Notes: generated by a model from the sequence alone, not told the origin. DNA of 64,000 nt from an uncultured Anaeromassilibacillus sp. (GCA_930987725.1 CAKNKY010000005.1:1-64000); one strand, 5' to 3'. Positions 18,060 through 27,933 are shown, counted from the stretch's first letter. Numbers and translations: made by a program.

Positions 18060-20465
18060 TTACTCCGGCAGAATTTCGGAAGCGGCGCAGAACGCGCGGG
18101 TTTTACCGTCGATCCAGCTGTCTGCCAGAATGCGGAAGCTGGACGTGAGCCGGATGTCCTCGGAGGAGGAACCGACCTGCACCTCCACCTCTCCCCGCTC
18201 GATCTTCCAGCGCATTTCCTCGTCGAGGAAAGCCAGCTGGCTGGGAAGCACGCGGAACAAGACCATTTTCCGCTCCCCCGGCAGCAAAGTCACGCGATGG
18301 AAACCGGCCAATTCCTTCACCGGGCGCGTCATGCTGGCATAAGGGTCGCTCAGATAGAGCTGCACCACCTCGTCGCCGCTTCGGTAACCGGCGTTCTGCA
18401 CCGTCACACGCAGTTCCAGCCCCTCATGCGGCTGTACGCTGTCTGCGGAAAGGGTCAGTCCAGAATAAACAAACTGGGTGTAGGAAAGGCCGTGGCCGAA
18501 ACAATAGCGCGGCCTGTGGGGCAGATCCACATAGTCCGGGAAACCCACACTCTCCCCCTGGTGCCAGGCGGAACCGTAGGGATGGTTATACTGGATCGGG
18601 AGCTGACCGGCGCTGCGTGCCACTGTGACGGGAAGCTTGCCGCCCGGATTCACCTTGCCGAGCAGGACATCCGCAAGGGCCTGCGCCCCGCATGCAGCCG
18701 GCGCCCAGGCCTCCAGGAGGGCGGAGAGGGACTCATCCGCCGCATCGCTGGAGATCGGCCGGCCATCGAAATGAACGCCGATGAGCGGTGTGTCGGTCTG
18801 GGAGGCCAGGCGCAGGAAGCGCTCCTGGCAGGGCGGCAGATTGATGTCGGCTCCGTCCACTCCCTCGCCCATGGTGGCGATGGGGCCAAAACTGTACCGG
18901 CCGCCGAGCGTGAGAATGGCGGCATCGGCCCCGGACACAGCCTGCAGCGCCTCTTCCAGCTGAGGCGTAGCTTCCCCCGCCGCCTCATAGCCGCGCACAA
19001 CCTGGATCTCCACGCCGGGCAGCGCTTCGCGCAGCGCATCCAGGAGCGTCGGGCAGCCGGGCTGCTGACGATCCAGCACGCGGCGGAAGGCCTCCCCTTC
19101 CGCAGACTGGACCTTCGTACCGGGGATGCGCTGCACGGGGTCCCCCTGTTCCGTCCGCTCCGCACCGGCGGGAGCGGCAAACGCAGCCTGCGCCATGCTC
19201 ACATCGGTGTATCCGCCGAAGAAGGCGGACGCATCCGCAGCATGCGGGCCGATCACGGCCAGACGCCTGATTTCGGGAGAGAGCGGGAGCGCCCCCTCGT
19301 TTTTCAGGAGCACAATCGACTCCCGGGCCGATCGGAGGGAGAGAGCGCGGCCCGGTCCGCCGCACACGGTGCGGCGGAGCTCTTCTCCCTGCAGCGCAAA
19401 GGGCTCTTCAAACAGGCCCATGCGGAATTTTGCCGTGAGCACGCGCAGGACGGCTTCGTCGAGTGCGGAAACATCGGCCTCTCCCGAGCGGAACAGTTCC
19501 AGCAATTCCGCGCCGAATGCGGCGGCGCTTGGCAGCTCCACGTCGAGCCCGGCCCGCAGGCAGCGGAGCCCGGCCTGCGGCAGGGATTCGCACACGTGCT
19601 GCACACGGAACACATTTGAAACGGCGCTGTAATCGCTCACGCACACGCCGGAAAAGCCCATTTCCCCGCGCAGCAGGCCGCGAAGAACGGCGCGCGACGC
19701 TGTGACCGGTTCGCCGTTGAAGGAGCAGTAGCAGGGCATAATTCCCTTCAGCCCCGCCTCCGTGATGGCCGCCTGGAACGGTTTGGCAAACACCTCGCGC
19801 AGTGTGCGCGGTGTCAGCTCGCTGTGTGCGCCGTGAATGCCGCCCTGCGAGGCGTGAAAGCCGAGAAAATGCTTGGCAGCCCCTTCTGTGCGGCGGCCGG
19901 CCGTCTCCCCGCTGTGAAGGCCCTTTGCATAGGCCGTGCCGAGTGCGACGACAAGCGTGGGATCCTCTCCATAGCTCTCCCCGTACCGGCCGAGGCGCGG
20001 ATCACGCGCGACATCGAGCACGGGAGCCAGCACCTGTGTGATGCCGCACGCCGCTTCCTGACGGCTCACATCGCGGCCAATCTCTTCCTCCAGTTCCGGG
20101 TCCCACCCGGCGCCGCGCGCCATGCCGGAGGGATAGCTTGTGGAATCCTGGAGGAACGGGCCGCAGAGCCCTTCCATGTGAAAGATAGCCGGGATGTGGT
20201 GCGGGCTGTTTGACATCACGATGCGCTGCACGGTGCGCTGCCATTCGGCAGCCTCCTCGAGCGTTTCCATGCAGCGCATTTCCAGCGTGCTCACATGGCC
20301 GATCCCGTTCGGAACGGAGGCGCGGATGCTCTCCCACCGATAGGCGGATTCCCCCAGCGGGAAAATCCCCTGAACCTGTGCCAGTTTTTCTTCCAGCGAT
20401 AGTTCGGCCAGCAGAGCGCGGGAACGTTTTTCCGGCGGCCATGCGGCATTCATATACGTATCCAT
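18060..20465 (-). CDS. Glycoside hydrolase family 3 protein (beta-glucosidase/xylosidase-like)
   Basis: GH3 N-domain (QVLAPVLDVARDPRLGRYGESYGEDP; KHFLGFHASQGG; nucleophile region VCVSDYSAV), GH3 C-domain and C-terminal Fn3-like domain; start MDTYMNAAWPPEKRS. Confidence 0.93.
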   Translation of the reverse strand: MDTYMNAAWPPEKRSRALLAELSLEEKLAQVQGIFPLGESAYRWESIRASVPNGIGHVSTLEMRCMETLEEAAEWQRTVQRIVMSNSPHHIPAIFHMEGLCGPFLQDSTSYPSGMARGAGWDPELEEEIGRDVSRQEAACGITQVLAPVLDVARDPRLGRYGESYGEDPTLVVALGTAYAKGLHSGETAGRRTEGAAKHFLGFHASQGGIHGAHSELTPRTLREVFAKPFQAAITEAGLKGIMPCYCSFNGEPVTASRAVLRGLLRGEMGFSGVCVSDYSAVSNVFRVQHVCESLPQAGLRCLRAGLDVELPSAAAFGAELLELFRSGEADVSALDEAVLRVLTAKFRMGLFEEPFALQGEELRRTVCGGPGRALSLRSARESIVLLKNEGALPLSPEIRRLAVIGPHAADASAFFGGYTDVSMAQAAFAAPAGAERTEQGDPVQRIPGTKVQSAEGEAFRRVLDRQQPGCPTLLDALREALPGVEIQVVRGYEAAGEATPQLEEALQAVSGADAAILTLGGRYSFGPIATMGEGVDGADINLPPCQERFLRLASQTDTPLIGVHFDGRPISSDAADESLSALLEAWAPAACGAQALADVLLGKVNPGGKLPVTVARSAGQLPIQYNHPYGSAWHQGESVGFPDYVDLPHRPRYCFGHGLSYTQFVYSGLTLSADSVQPHEGLELRVTVQNAGYRSGDEVVQLYLSDPYASMTRPVKELAGFHRVTLLPGERKMVLFRVLPSQLAFLDEEMRWKIERGEVEVQVGSSSEDIRLTSSFRILADSWIDGKTRAFCAASEILPE

Positions 20466-20592
20466 TTGGGTACCCCTTCCTTCTCCCCGCGCAGGCTTTC
20501 CCACTCTTTTCACAAGGCGCGGGCTGAAACGGGGCAGTGCGTTTCCTTTTCTGTTTTATGATACCGAATCCTGAGGCGAGGCGCAAGGGAAA

Positions 20593-20645
20593 ACAAAAAA
20601 CAGCGGCGCGCTGCCGGCTCATCTCCGCAGTGCGCCGCGTTTTGT
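20593..20645 (-). terminator. Rho-independent terminator after GH-A-like gene
   Basis: Minus strand GCGGCGC-ACTGC...GCAGC-GCGCCGC followed by TGTTTTTTGTTTT. Confidence 0.7.
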
Positions 20646-20662
20646 TTTCCAACACAAAAAGA

Positions 20663-21697
20663 TCAGTTGTCCCACTTCCGGCAACGGAAATTTTTCAGCA
20701 GCAGGATCTCCTGCGGACGATAGGGCTCGCCGTCCGGATACAGAATGCAGTGGAACCAGTTGCGCGGTTCCGGCGCGCCCTCCGGCCAATCCCACGGATA
20801 GTGATACTGGGCGGAACCGGCGCACAGTCCCCAGAAATAAAAGCCGATGCTGTTCTCTGAAAAATACGGCAGAATACTTTCGAATGTGTTGCCGAAGGTG
20901 CGGGCCAGGCATTCCGTGCACAGAACGGGCCGCCCGTAGGAAAGGGCGCGCTCGAGCTCGCTCAGGAAGTCAAGGGAGCCCATGAGAGCATACGGCGGCT
21001 CTTTTCCCGGCTGGGTATAGTTGTGGAACGTGATAATGTCGGACAAGTCAAACCCCTGCCAGCAGGATGTAAGCGGCTGGGAACAGCCGAGCGTGCGGGC
21101 ATAGGCGAACTCCTGCTCCAGCAGAGCGGCATCCTCCGCCCACGTCTCATTCCAGAGATCCCAGGCAATGATGCGTGCATCCTCCTTGTGTTCCGTCATG
21201 AAATCCTGCATCATGCCGAACAGATCCTGCATCATCTCCGGATGGGTGGAAAGCGGTGAAAAATCGGAATTGGCATGCTGCCAATGGTTGCGGTGGCAAC
21301 CGGGATGGAATTCCACATGACAGGTGCCCTCCTCTTCGCCCTTCTCATGGCGGAAATAGTTGGGCTGGAACGTCTGCATGATGGAAAAGCCCCGATCTGC
21401 CGCCATCTCGTAAAACCGGTCCACGTTTTTCTTCACGCTCTCCCAGCCGCCGCCCCGCTGGAAGCTGAACAGGGGCAGGAACATGCGAAGGCTGTTGACG
21501 CCGCATTCCTTTGCCCAGTCCAGTTCCCGCGCGATGATGGGCTCGCGGAAATCATACCAGAGCTGGATGTAATTATAGCAATAGGAGGGCACAAAATTGC
21601 AGCCTACAATCGTGCCGAATTTTTCCATGTATGACCAGGCGCGGCCCGGCTCCCACCTCATGGCGGCGATCTCTTGTCTGGAACTCACAACGCTCAT
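20663..21697 (-). CDS. Clan GH-A-like glycoside hydrolase (divergent)
   Basis: DARIIAWDLWNETWAED and RPVLCTECLAR; C-terminal SIGFYFWGLCAG...ILYPDGEPYRPQEI block similar to the other two GH-A-like proteins. Confidence 0.68.
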   Translation of the reverse strand: MSVVSSRQEIAAMRWEPGRAWSYMEKFGTIVGCNFVPSYCYNYIQLWYDFREPIIARELDWAKECGVNSLRMFLPLFSFQRGGGWESVKKNVDRFYEMAADRGFSIMQTFQPNYFRHEKGEEEGTCHVEFHPGCHRNHWQHANSDFSPLSTHPEMMQDLFGMMQDFMTEHKEDARIIAWDLWNETWAEDAALLEQEFAYARTLGCSQPLTSCWQGFDLSDIITFHNYTQPGKEPPYALMGSLDFLSELERALSYGRPVLCTECLARTFGNTFESILPYFSENSIGFYFWGLCAGSAQYHYPWDWPEGAPEPRNWFHCILYPDGEPYRPQEILLLKNFRCRKWDN

Positions 21698-21848
21698 CCT
21701 TTCCCGCTGCGCTCCACCGCACGGCGGGCGCTCCCTGAATTTGATCGGATTATAGCAAATTCACTATGACAAAGCAAGAATCTTTTCTGAAAAAACGACA
21801 TCTTTTTTGATTTTTTTATATTGTTCGGCAAGAGCAAGGATTGTATCT

Positions 21849-23651
21849 TCAGGAGGCGGCATTTTCAAACTGGCTGTTATAAAGATCCGCATAGAAGCCG
21901 CCCTTCGCCAGGAGCTCCTCATGGCTGCCCTGCTCCACAATGTCGCCGTCGCGCAGGACAAGAATCAGATCCGCGTTGCGGATGGTGGAGAGCCTGTGGG
22001 CGATAACAAAGCTGGTGCGGCTGCTGGTGAGCTGATCCATGGCCCGCTGGGCAATCAGCTCCGTGCGTGTATCAACGGAGGAGGTTGCTTCATCGAGAAT
22101 CAGCATCGGGTGATCCTGAATCATGGCGCGGGCAATGGTGAGCAGCTGCTTCTGCCCGGCGGAAATGGAGACACTGTCGTCAAGCACCGTGTCAAACCCA
22201 TGGGGAAGCGTTTCGATGAAATGATAGATGCCGCAGGCCCGGCAGGCCTGCTCAAGCTGAGCATCTGAAACACCCTCCTTGTTGTAGACAAGATTTTCCC
22301 GCACGGTGCCCTCAAACAACCAGGTATCCTGCAGGACCATGCTGAACAGGTTGTGCACGCTCTCCCGCTTCATCTCGCTGGCGGGAATGCCGTCAATTTT
22401 GATGCAGCCGCCGTCGATCTCAAAAAAGCGCATGAGCAGGTTGACCAGCGTTGTTTTGCCGGCGCCTGTGGGGCCCACGATGGCGACTTTCTGGCCGGGC
22501 GCGATGTGGGCGGAAAAATCACGGATGATTGTTTTTTCCGGGTGATCCGGATAACTGAAGCGAACGTGCTCAAACGACACCTCCCCGCGAATCGAAACAG
22601 GCGCTTCCCTCTTCCCTTCCTCGCTTCCCATTTCCTCCGCGTGGAGAAAATCAAACACATGATCGCCCGCCGCGGCAGCCGTCTGCATCTGCGTCATGCC
22701 CTGCGCCAGCGTGCTGAGCGGAGACGTGAACAGGCGCACGTAGAGGATGAATGCAATGATCACGCCGAAGGAAATCTGTCCGCTCATGGCAAGGGCGGAG
22801 CCGATCACACAGACTGCCACATACCCCAGATTGCCGATGATATTCATCAGCGGCTGCATCACGCCGGAGAAAAACTGGCTGCTCCACTCCGCATCATAGA
22901 GCGTTTGGTTCATGGCGCCGAAGGTTTTTTTCACCTTCCGGTTGGCACGGGAAAGGCGCACCACCTCGTGCCCGGAATACATTTCCTCTACATAGCCATT
23001 CAGTGTGCTGAGGCCGACCTGGCGATCGATGAAGAATTTCTGCGAATGGCGCATAACGAGCGACATGAAGGCAAAGCCCAGCGCCGTGACGAGAATGGCA
23101 GCCAGAGCCATTCTCCACTCTGTGGCAAACATCATGACAAGGCAGCCCACAAATTGCGTGGCGGCGCTGATCATGGAAGGAAGGCTGTTGGCCAGCGCCT
23201 GCTGAAGCGTGCTGACGTCATTTGTCACACGGCTGAGCAGTTCTCCAAAGGACACGCGGTTGAAATAACTCATGGGCACACGGTTGATTTTACGCGACAG
23301 ATCCTGGCGCAGATCGCGGGAAAGGCCCAGCGTGACCGTGGCCATGATAAAATGCTCCAGATAGGTGAGCAGCGCGCTGCAGGCATACAGCGCAAGCAAA
23401 ATCGTGCCGAGCCGGCCTATGGCGGCAAGGTCAATTTCTGAACCGAGCGAGTTTGAAATCAAGTCCGTGATTTGGGCGAGCACATCCGGCCCGATGATGG
23501 TCAGAACGGCGCCGCCCGCCGCAAAAACGAGCGAGACGATCATAGGCAGTTTCAGGCCGGAAGAATAGCTGAACAATTCCCGGAGGACGCCGGAGATCCC
23601 CCGCTTGCTCTTTTCCGGCACGCGCATGCGGCGCGAAGCATTTGGATTCAT
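21849..23651 (-). CDS. ABC exporter half-transporter (TMD-NBD), canonical NBD
   Basis: Walker A GPTGAGKTT, signature ISAGQKQ, Walker B MLILDEATSSVD, H-loop VIAHRLSTI. Confidence 0.93.
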   Translation of the reverse strand: MNPNASRRMRVPEKSKRGISGVLRELFSYSSGLKLPMIVSLVFAAGGAVLTIIGPDVLAQITDLISNSLGSEIDLAAIGRLGTILLALYACSALLTYLEHFIMATVTLGLSRDLRQDLSRKINRVPMSYFNRVSFGELLSRVTNDVSTLQQALANSLPSMISAATQFVGCLVMMFATEWRMALAAILVTALGFAFMSLVMRHSQKFFIDRQVGLSTLNGYVEEMYSGHEVVRLSRANRKVKKTFGAMNQTLYDAEWSSQFFSGVMQPLMNIIGNLGYVAVCVIGSALAMSGQISFGVIIAFILYVRLFTSPLSTLAQGMTQMQTAAAAGDHVFDFLHAEEMGSEEGKREAPVSIRGEVSFEHVRFSYPDHPEKTIIRDFSAHIAPGQKVAIVGPTGAGKTTLVNLLMRFFEIDGGCIKIDGIPASEMKRESVHNLFSMVLQDTWLFEGTVRENLVYNKEGVSDAQLEQACRACGIYHFIETLPHGFDTVLDDSVSISAGQKQLLTIARAMIQDHPMLILDEATSSVDTRTELIAQRAMDQLTSSRTSFVIAHRLSTIRNADLILVLRDGDIVEQGSHEELLAKGGFYADLYNSQFENAAS

Positions 23652-23668
23652 CTCTTTATTCCCCCTTT

Positions 23669-25429
23669 TCAGGCTTCCAGCTCTTTCTCGGAGAGCTGGG
23701 AGCGGGCAATTTCCTGATACACCGGGCAGGTGCGCATCAACTCGCGGTGCGTTCCCCTGCCCACCACACGGCCTTCGTCCAGAACGATAATCTGATCGGC
23801 ATCACGGATAGTGCCGATGCGCTGGGCCACAATGAGCCGCGTGGTCTGCCCGAGTTCCTTTGTCAGCCCGGCGCGCAGCCGCGCGTCCGTGCGGTAATCG
23901 AGCGCGGAGAACGAATCGTCGAACACAAGGATTTCAGGCCTGCGGGCCAGGGCGCGCGCGATGGAAAGGCGCTGCTTCTGCCCGCCCGACACGTTTGATC
24001 CGCCCTCCGCAATCGGGGAATGAATGCCGTCAGGCAGTTTATGCACAAATTCGGCCGCCTGTGAGAGCTCCAGCGCCCGCTCCACATCCGCATCGGAAGT
24101 GCCGCCGCGGCTTTCCCCGAACGTGACGTTCTCCCGGATATCACCGGAAAACAGAACGGCTTTCTGTGTGACGTACCCGATCCGGTCATACAGCGCATCG
24201 AAGGAATAGTCCTTCACGTTCACACCGTCCACCAGCACTTCTCCCTCCGTTGCGTCATAAAACCGGGCGGCAAGGCCCACAAGCGTTGTCTTGCCGCTGC
24301 CGGTTGCGCCGATGAACGCCACCGTTTGCCCTTTTTGTGCCGTGAAGCTGATGTGCTCCAGCACATTTTTCTCCACTCCGGGATAATGGAAAGAGACATC
24401 CCGGAATTCCAGCGTGCCTGTTTCCGGCGAAGTTGTGTGCCCGCCCTCCCGCAGGGATATTGGGGCATCCAGCACCTCGCTGATACGCTGCGCGGAAACC
24501 TGCGCGGCAGGCAGGAACATGACGATCATAACCATCATCATGATGGTCATCACAACATACGTGGCATACGTGCCGAACACCACAATATTGCTGAAGGAGG
24601 CGAGGCGCCCAGCCATGTCTGCCGCCGGGACACTGTTCACAATGGAGGCACCCACCCAGTAAATCACAAGGGAAAGTGCATTCATAGCCAGAGTGACGCC
24701 CGGCATCAGAAAGGCAAACGCCCGCTGGTTGAACAGCTGGGTGTGCATGAGCGTTTCATTTTCGCGGTGGAATTTTTCATTCTGATAGGATTCCGCATTA
24801 TAGGCATGCACCACACGGATGCCGGTCAGATTTTCGCGTGCGACCAAGTTGATGCGGTCCGTGAGCTTCTGCACCCGGCGGAAACGGGGCGCCACCAGAC
24901 CAATCACTACGCCCATCATCAGGAGTAAGGCGGCGACAAACACAGCCGTGATGGCGGAAAGCGTCTGGCTCCTATCCACGATTTTCAAAACAGCCCACAC
25001 AGCCATAACGGGCGCTTTGATCAGGATCTGCAGGCCCATGGATACGAACATCTGGACCTGCGTGATGTCGTTCGTCGTGCGGTTGATCAAACTCGGCACG
25101 GAGAAGGCCGTCATCTCCTGCTGCCCGAAATCGGCAATCTTGCAGAACACGGCATCGCGGATAGAGTAGCTGAAACCGGCCGCCACCTTTGCCGTGAGAA
25201 AACCGCTCCCCACACAGAGCAGCGCACTGGCCAGCGTGTTTCCGAGCATCTGCGCGCCGGTCTGCAAAATCTGATTCATGGTGCTGCCCGGCGTTTTGAT
25301 CAAAACCGTCAGGTTGCTCATATAATCCGGAAGCGTGAGATCAAAATAAATCTGGCCCAGAATGCACACGGTGCAGGCGGCGGCCATGAGCCATTCCCGC
25401 CGCCTCATTTGACGCAGTAATTTCAGCAT
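23669..25429 (-). CDS. ABC exporter half-transporter (TMD-NBD), degenerate NBD
   Basis: Walker A GATGSGKTT, signature VSGGQKQR, Walker B ILVFDDSFSALD (Glu replaced by Asp), H-loop IVAQRIGTI (His replaced by Gln). Confidence 0.93.
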   Translation of the reverse strand: MLKLLRQMRRREWLMAAACTVCILGQIYFDLTLPDYMSNLTVLIKTPGSTMNQILQTGAQMLGNTLASALLCVGSGFLTAKVAAGFSYSIRDAVFCKIADFGQQEMTAFSVPSLINRTTNDITQVQMFVSMGLQILIKAPVMAVWAVLKIVDRSQTLSAITAVFVAALLLMMGVVIGLVAPRFRRVQKLTDRINLVARENLTGIRVVHAYNAESYQNEKFHRENETLMHTQLFNQRAFAFLMPGVTLAMNALSLVIYWVGASIVNSVPAADMAGRLASFSNIVVFGTYATYVVMTIMMMVMIVMFLPAAQVSAQRISEVLDAPISLREGGHTTSPETGTLEFRDVSFHYPGVEKNVLEHISFTAQKGQTVAFIGATGSGKTTLVGLAARFYDATEGEVLVDGVNVKDYSFDALYDRIGYVTQKAVLFSGDIRENVTFGESRGGTSDADVERALELSQAAEFVHKLPDGIHSPIAEGGSNVSGGQKQRLSIARALARRPEILVFDDSFSALDYRTDARLRAGLTKELGQTTRLIVAQRIGTIRDADQIIVLDEGRVVGRGTHRELMRTCPVYQEIARSQLSEKELEA

Positions 25430-26094
25430 AGTGTCTCCTCACATTTTTCTGCTTTTTCGCCGGATGATGGCGCTTCCGGCTGACGGAATACGCCGAAAAG
25501 AATCATGTCGAGCATCTTTCCCGCTTCCTGCAGAAGGGAACAGAACGTCTGGTCTTCTCCCTGCTGCAGGGAACGGAGAAGGAAGCTGCGGAAGCCGGCG
25601 CTCACACACACAAGATACCGTTCCGCCTGTTTCGCATCCAATCCTGGCCGAAGCGGGATGCGCGAAAGCTGCGCTGCGAGGAACCGGTTGTTCCGCTCCA
25701 GAAGCGGCGCATGCAGGCGGGCAATTTCCTGCTCCAAACGCGGCGGCGGATACAGAACGGCGTTTTCAAACACCACCCGTTCGCTCGGCCTGGATTGGAA
25801 AAACGTGACGCGCAGCATGAAGTACGATCGAATGGCATCCACCGCATTTTCGTCCGCCAGCGCTTCCGCCTCACGCTGCACATACGTTTCCAGTTCCCCG
25901 AAAACCCGTCCCACGCAAAACAGGAACAGTTCGTCTTTATTGGCAAAGTAATGGTACATCATCCCTTTTGAAATGCCGTGCCGCCCGCAAATCTGTTCCA
26001 TATTGGCCCCTTCATATCTGCCGGCGCCGAATTCCTCCAGCGCCGCGCGATAGATCTCCTCTCGGCTGCGCGCCTGCCGTTCCTCTTGCTTCAT
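25423..26094 (-). CDS. TetR-family transcriptional regulator
   Basis: N-terminal HTH (REEIYRAALEEFGAGRYEGANMEQICGRHGISKGMMYHYFANKDELF); 3' end overlaps the downstream ABC gene by 7 bp. Confidence 0.93.
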   Translation of the reverse strand: MKQEERQARSREEIYRAALEEFGAGRYEGANMEQICGRHGISKGMMYHYFANKDELFLFCVGRVFGELETYVQREAEALADENAVDAIRSYFMLRVTFFQSRPSERVVFENAVLYPPPRLEQEIARLHAPLLERNNRFLAAQLSRIPLRPGLDAKQAERYLVCVSAGFRSFLLRSLQQGEDQTFCSLLQEAGKMLDMILFGVFRQPEAPSSGEKAEKCEETLC

Positions 26095-26141
26095 GGACAT
26101 TCCTCCCTTCCACCGCCAAAAGGCACTGCCGGCAGCTTATA

Positions 26142-26165
26142 AATATAGACGATTCCGTCTATATT
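26142..26165. promoter_or_regulatory. Perfect palindromic operator 1 of the TetR/ABC operon
   Basis: AATATAGACG ATTC CGTCTATATT, perfect 10-bp arms immediately upstream of tetR. Confidence 0.85.
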
Positions 26166-26178
26166 AAAAGTATAACGC

Positions 26179-26200
26179 TTATAGACGGTTTCGTCTGTAA
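26179..26200. promoter_or_regulatory. Near-perfect palindromic operator 2 of the TetR/ABC operon
   Basis: TTATAGACG GTTT CGTCTGTAA, 8 of 9 arm positions complementary; same ATAGACG/CGTCTAT core as operator 1. Confidence 0.8.
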
Positions 26201-26237
26201 CAGAGACGTAAAAAAAAGATGAATTTTTATTGACAGC

Positions 26238-26269
26238 AAAAAAGCAGCCGGCACTTTCGCACCGGCTGC
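26238..26269 (-). terminator. Rho-independent terminator after ogt
   Basis: Minus strand GCAGCCGG TGCGAAAGTG CCGGCTGC TTTTTT. Confidence 0.8.
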
Positions 26270-26322
26270 CGCAGGAATCGAAGTAGGACCGCGGTCTGAC
26301 TAACTGAAAAAACGGCGTCCAA

Positions 26323-26883
26323 TCACACCTTTGGCGATGTAAGCGCGGAATCTGCGCAGAGGGCGGGCAATTCCGCAGAGGGCGGCAGCGCGCCGGACTG
26401 CTCCAGCGCGAGGAGGCTTGCCTTTCGGGAAACGCCCCCTGCATAGCCTGTGAGACTGCCGTCCGCGCCGATGACGCGGTGGCAGGGAATGAGAAGGGAA
26501 ACGGGGTTGCGGCCCACCGCGTGACCGACTGCCCGTGCGGAGACGCGCCCTCCCCTGTTTTCCGCCGCCATTTGCCGCGCGATCTGCCCATAGGTGGAGG
26601 TGGAACCATAGGGAATGGTGAGCAGGACTCGCCACACGCGCTGCTGAAACTCGGTGCCCTGCACATGGAGCGGCACCGAAAACGAGGGCTCCTGCCCCGA
26701 AAAATAAACATCGAGCCACCGCCTCGCTGTTTCCAGCACAGGCGTTTCCCGTGTTTGCCTGTTCGCCTCCAAGCCACATCCAAAATAGCGCTGGCCCTCA
26801 AACCACAGACCGATCATGCCAAGCTCGTCTGCCGCAAGAAGAATTTCTCCCAGCGGAGACGCATAGCGGCCGCAATACTGCAT
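26323..26883 (-). CDS. ogt: Methylated-DNA--protein-cysteine S-methyltransferase
   Basis: FQQRVWRVLLTIPYGSTSTYGQIARQM and active site IPCHRVIGADGSLTGYAGG. Confidence 0.94.
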   Translation of the reverse strand: MQYCGRYASPLGEILLAADELGMIGLWFEGQRYFGCGLEANRQTRETPVLETARRWLDVYFSGQEPSFSVPLHVQGTEFQQRVWRVLLTIPYGSTSTYGQIARQMAAENRGGRVSARAVGHAVGRNPVSLLIPCHRVIGADGSLTGYAGGVSRKASLLALEQSGALPPSAELPALCADSALTSPKV

Positions 26884-26995
26884 GGAATTCCTCCCATCCT
26901 TTCCATGAGGGGCCGCGAGACAAACTGCCTGCCGGGCCCCGCTCTATCGTATCACAGCGTGAGCAAAAACGCCAGTCCTCTTTTTCCGCATGCCA

Positions 26996-27025
26996 TTGAC
27001 AGAGACGCCTTCTCCACGGTATACT
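26996..27025 (+). promoter_or_regulatory. SigA-type promoter of AraC-family gene
   Basis: TTGACA (26996-27001), 18-bp spacer, TATACT (27020-27025). Confidence 0.75.
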
Positions 27026-27044
27026 CTGATCAAAGAATCACAAG

Positions 27045-27917
27045 ATGGGAAAGGAGGAAAAGTCTGTGCGCCAGACAGGCTACAGCCGGCAAACGGGGCC
27101 GCGGGAGCTCGATGTGCAGTGCAACGGATACGGCCCTTCCTTTCACATGGAACACACCCATTTTCATGACTATTTTGAGATGTATCTGCAGATCGAAGGG
27201 GACCGACATCTGCTCTCCAACGGCAAATTTGTTCATGTGGAACCGGGAGATGTCGTGTGGATCAAGAGCTTCGACCCGCACCAGTCCTTTGCGGGCCGGG
27301 ACTCCGCCGGCATCCGGGCCGTGCTGTATTTTTCCGAAGACTATCTGCGGGATGTGTTTCGGGAACGGGCGGACGGGCTTCTCGCCCTGTTCACCGGCCC
27401 GTTTCAAATTCTGCGGCTGGATGTTGCACAGCAGCGGAAAGCGCTGGAGCTGCTTTATGAAATGGAACAGGCGGAAAAAGCGGCGCAGGATCTCTATGGA
27501 CGGTTTGTGTTCGGGCAACTTCTTCTGCTGCTGGAAGCCTGGTCCAAAACAAGCCTGTCCCCCGTGCGGGAGGACGCCAGCATTGATCCGAAATACGATC
27601 GCATTTCCGGCGTCCTCACCTATCTCAAAAGCCACCGCTGCGAAAAGCTGCGGCTGGAGGATGTGGCAAAAGCGTTTTTCATTTCACCCTGTTACCTGAG
27701 CCGGACATTCCGGCAGTGTGTGGGCATTCCCTTCGTGAGCTACGTCAATCATTTGAAGATCGAGCGCGCCAAGGAACTGCTTTGCAGGGAAAAGAGTGTG
27801 ACAGAAGTGAGCATGGAACTCGGCTACGACACGCTCACTCATTTTGAGCGGGTTTTCAAGCAGATGAACGGGATTTCCCCCTCCGCGTGGAAAAAGCAGC
27901 GGTCCTCCTCCCAGTGA
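27045..27917 (+). CDS. AraC-family transcriptional regulator (cupin + double HTH)
   Basis: HFHDYFEMYLQIEGDRHLLSNGKFVHVEPGDVVWI cupin region; LEDVAKAFFISPCYLSRTFRQCVGIPFVSYVNHLKIERAKELL HTH. The true start may be GTG at 27066, seven nt after an AAAGGAGG RBS. Confidence 0.92.
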   Translation: MGKEEKSVRQTGYSRQTGPRELDVQCNGYGPSFHMEHTHFHDYFEMYLQIEGDRHLLSNGKFVHVEPGDVVWIKSFDPHQSFAGRDSAGIRAVLYFSEDYLRDVFRERADGLLALFTGPFQILRLDVAQQRKALELLYEMEQAEKAAQDLYGRFVFGQLLLLLEAWSKTSLSPVREDASIDPKYDRISGVLTYLKSHRCEKLRLEDVAKAFFISPCYLSRTFRQCVGIPFVSYVNHLKIERAKELLCREKSVTEVSMELGYDTLTHFERVFKQMNGISPSAWKKQRSSSQ

Positions 27918-27933
27918 GGCGGACCGCTTTTCT
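27899..27933 (+). terminator. Rho-independent terminator overlapping the AraC stop codon
   Basis: GCGGTCC-t-CCTC...GAGG-c-GGACCGC TTTT. Confidence 0.7.

Noticed and set aside
18024-19619. 531-aa plus-strand ORF
   Set aside because: Antisense to the clearly assigned GH3 gene.
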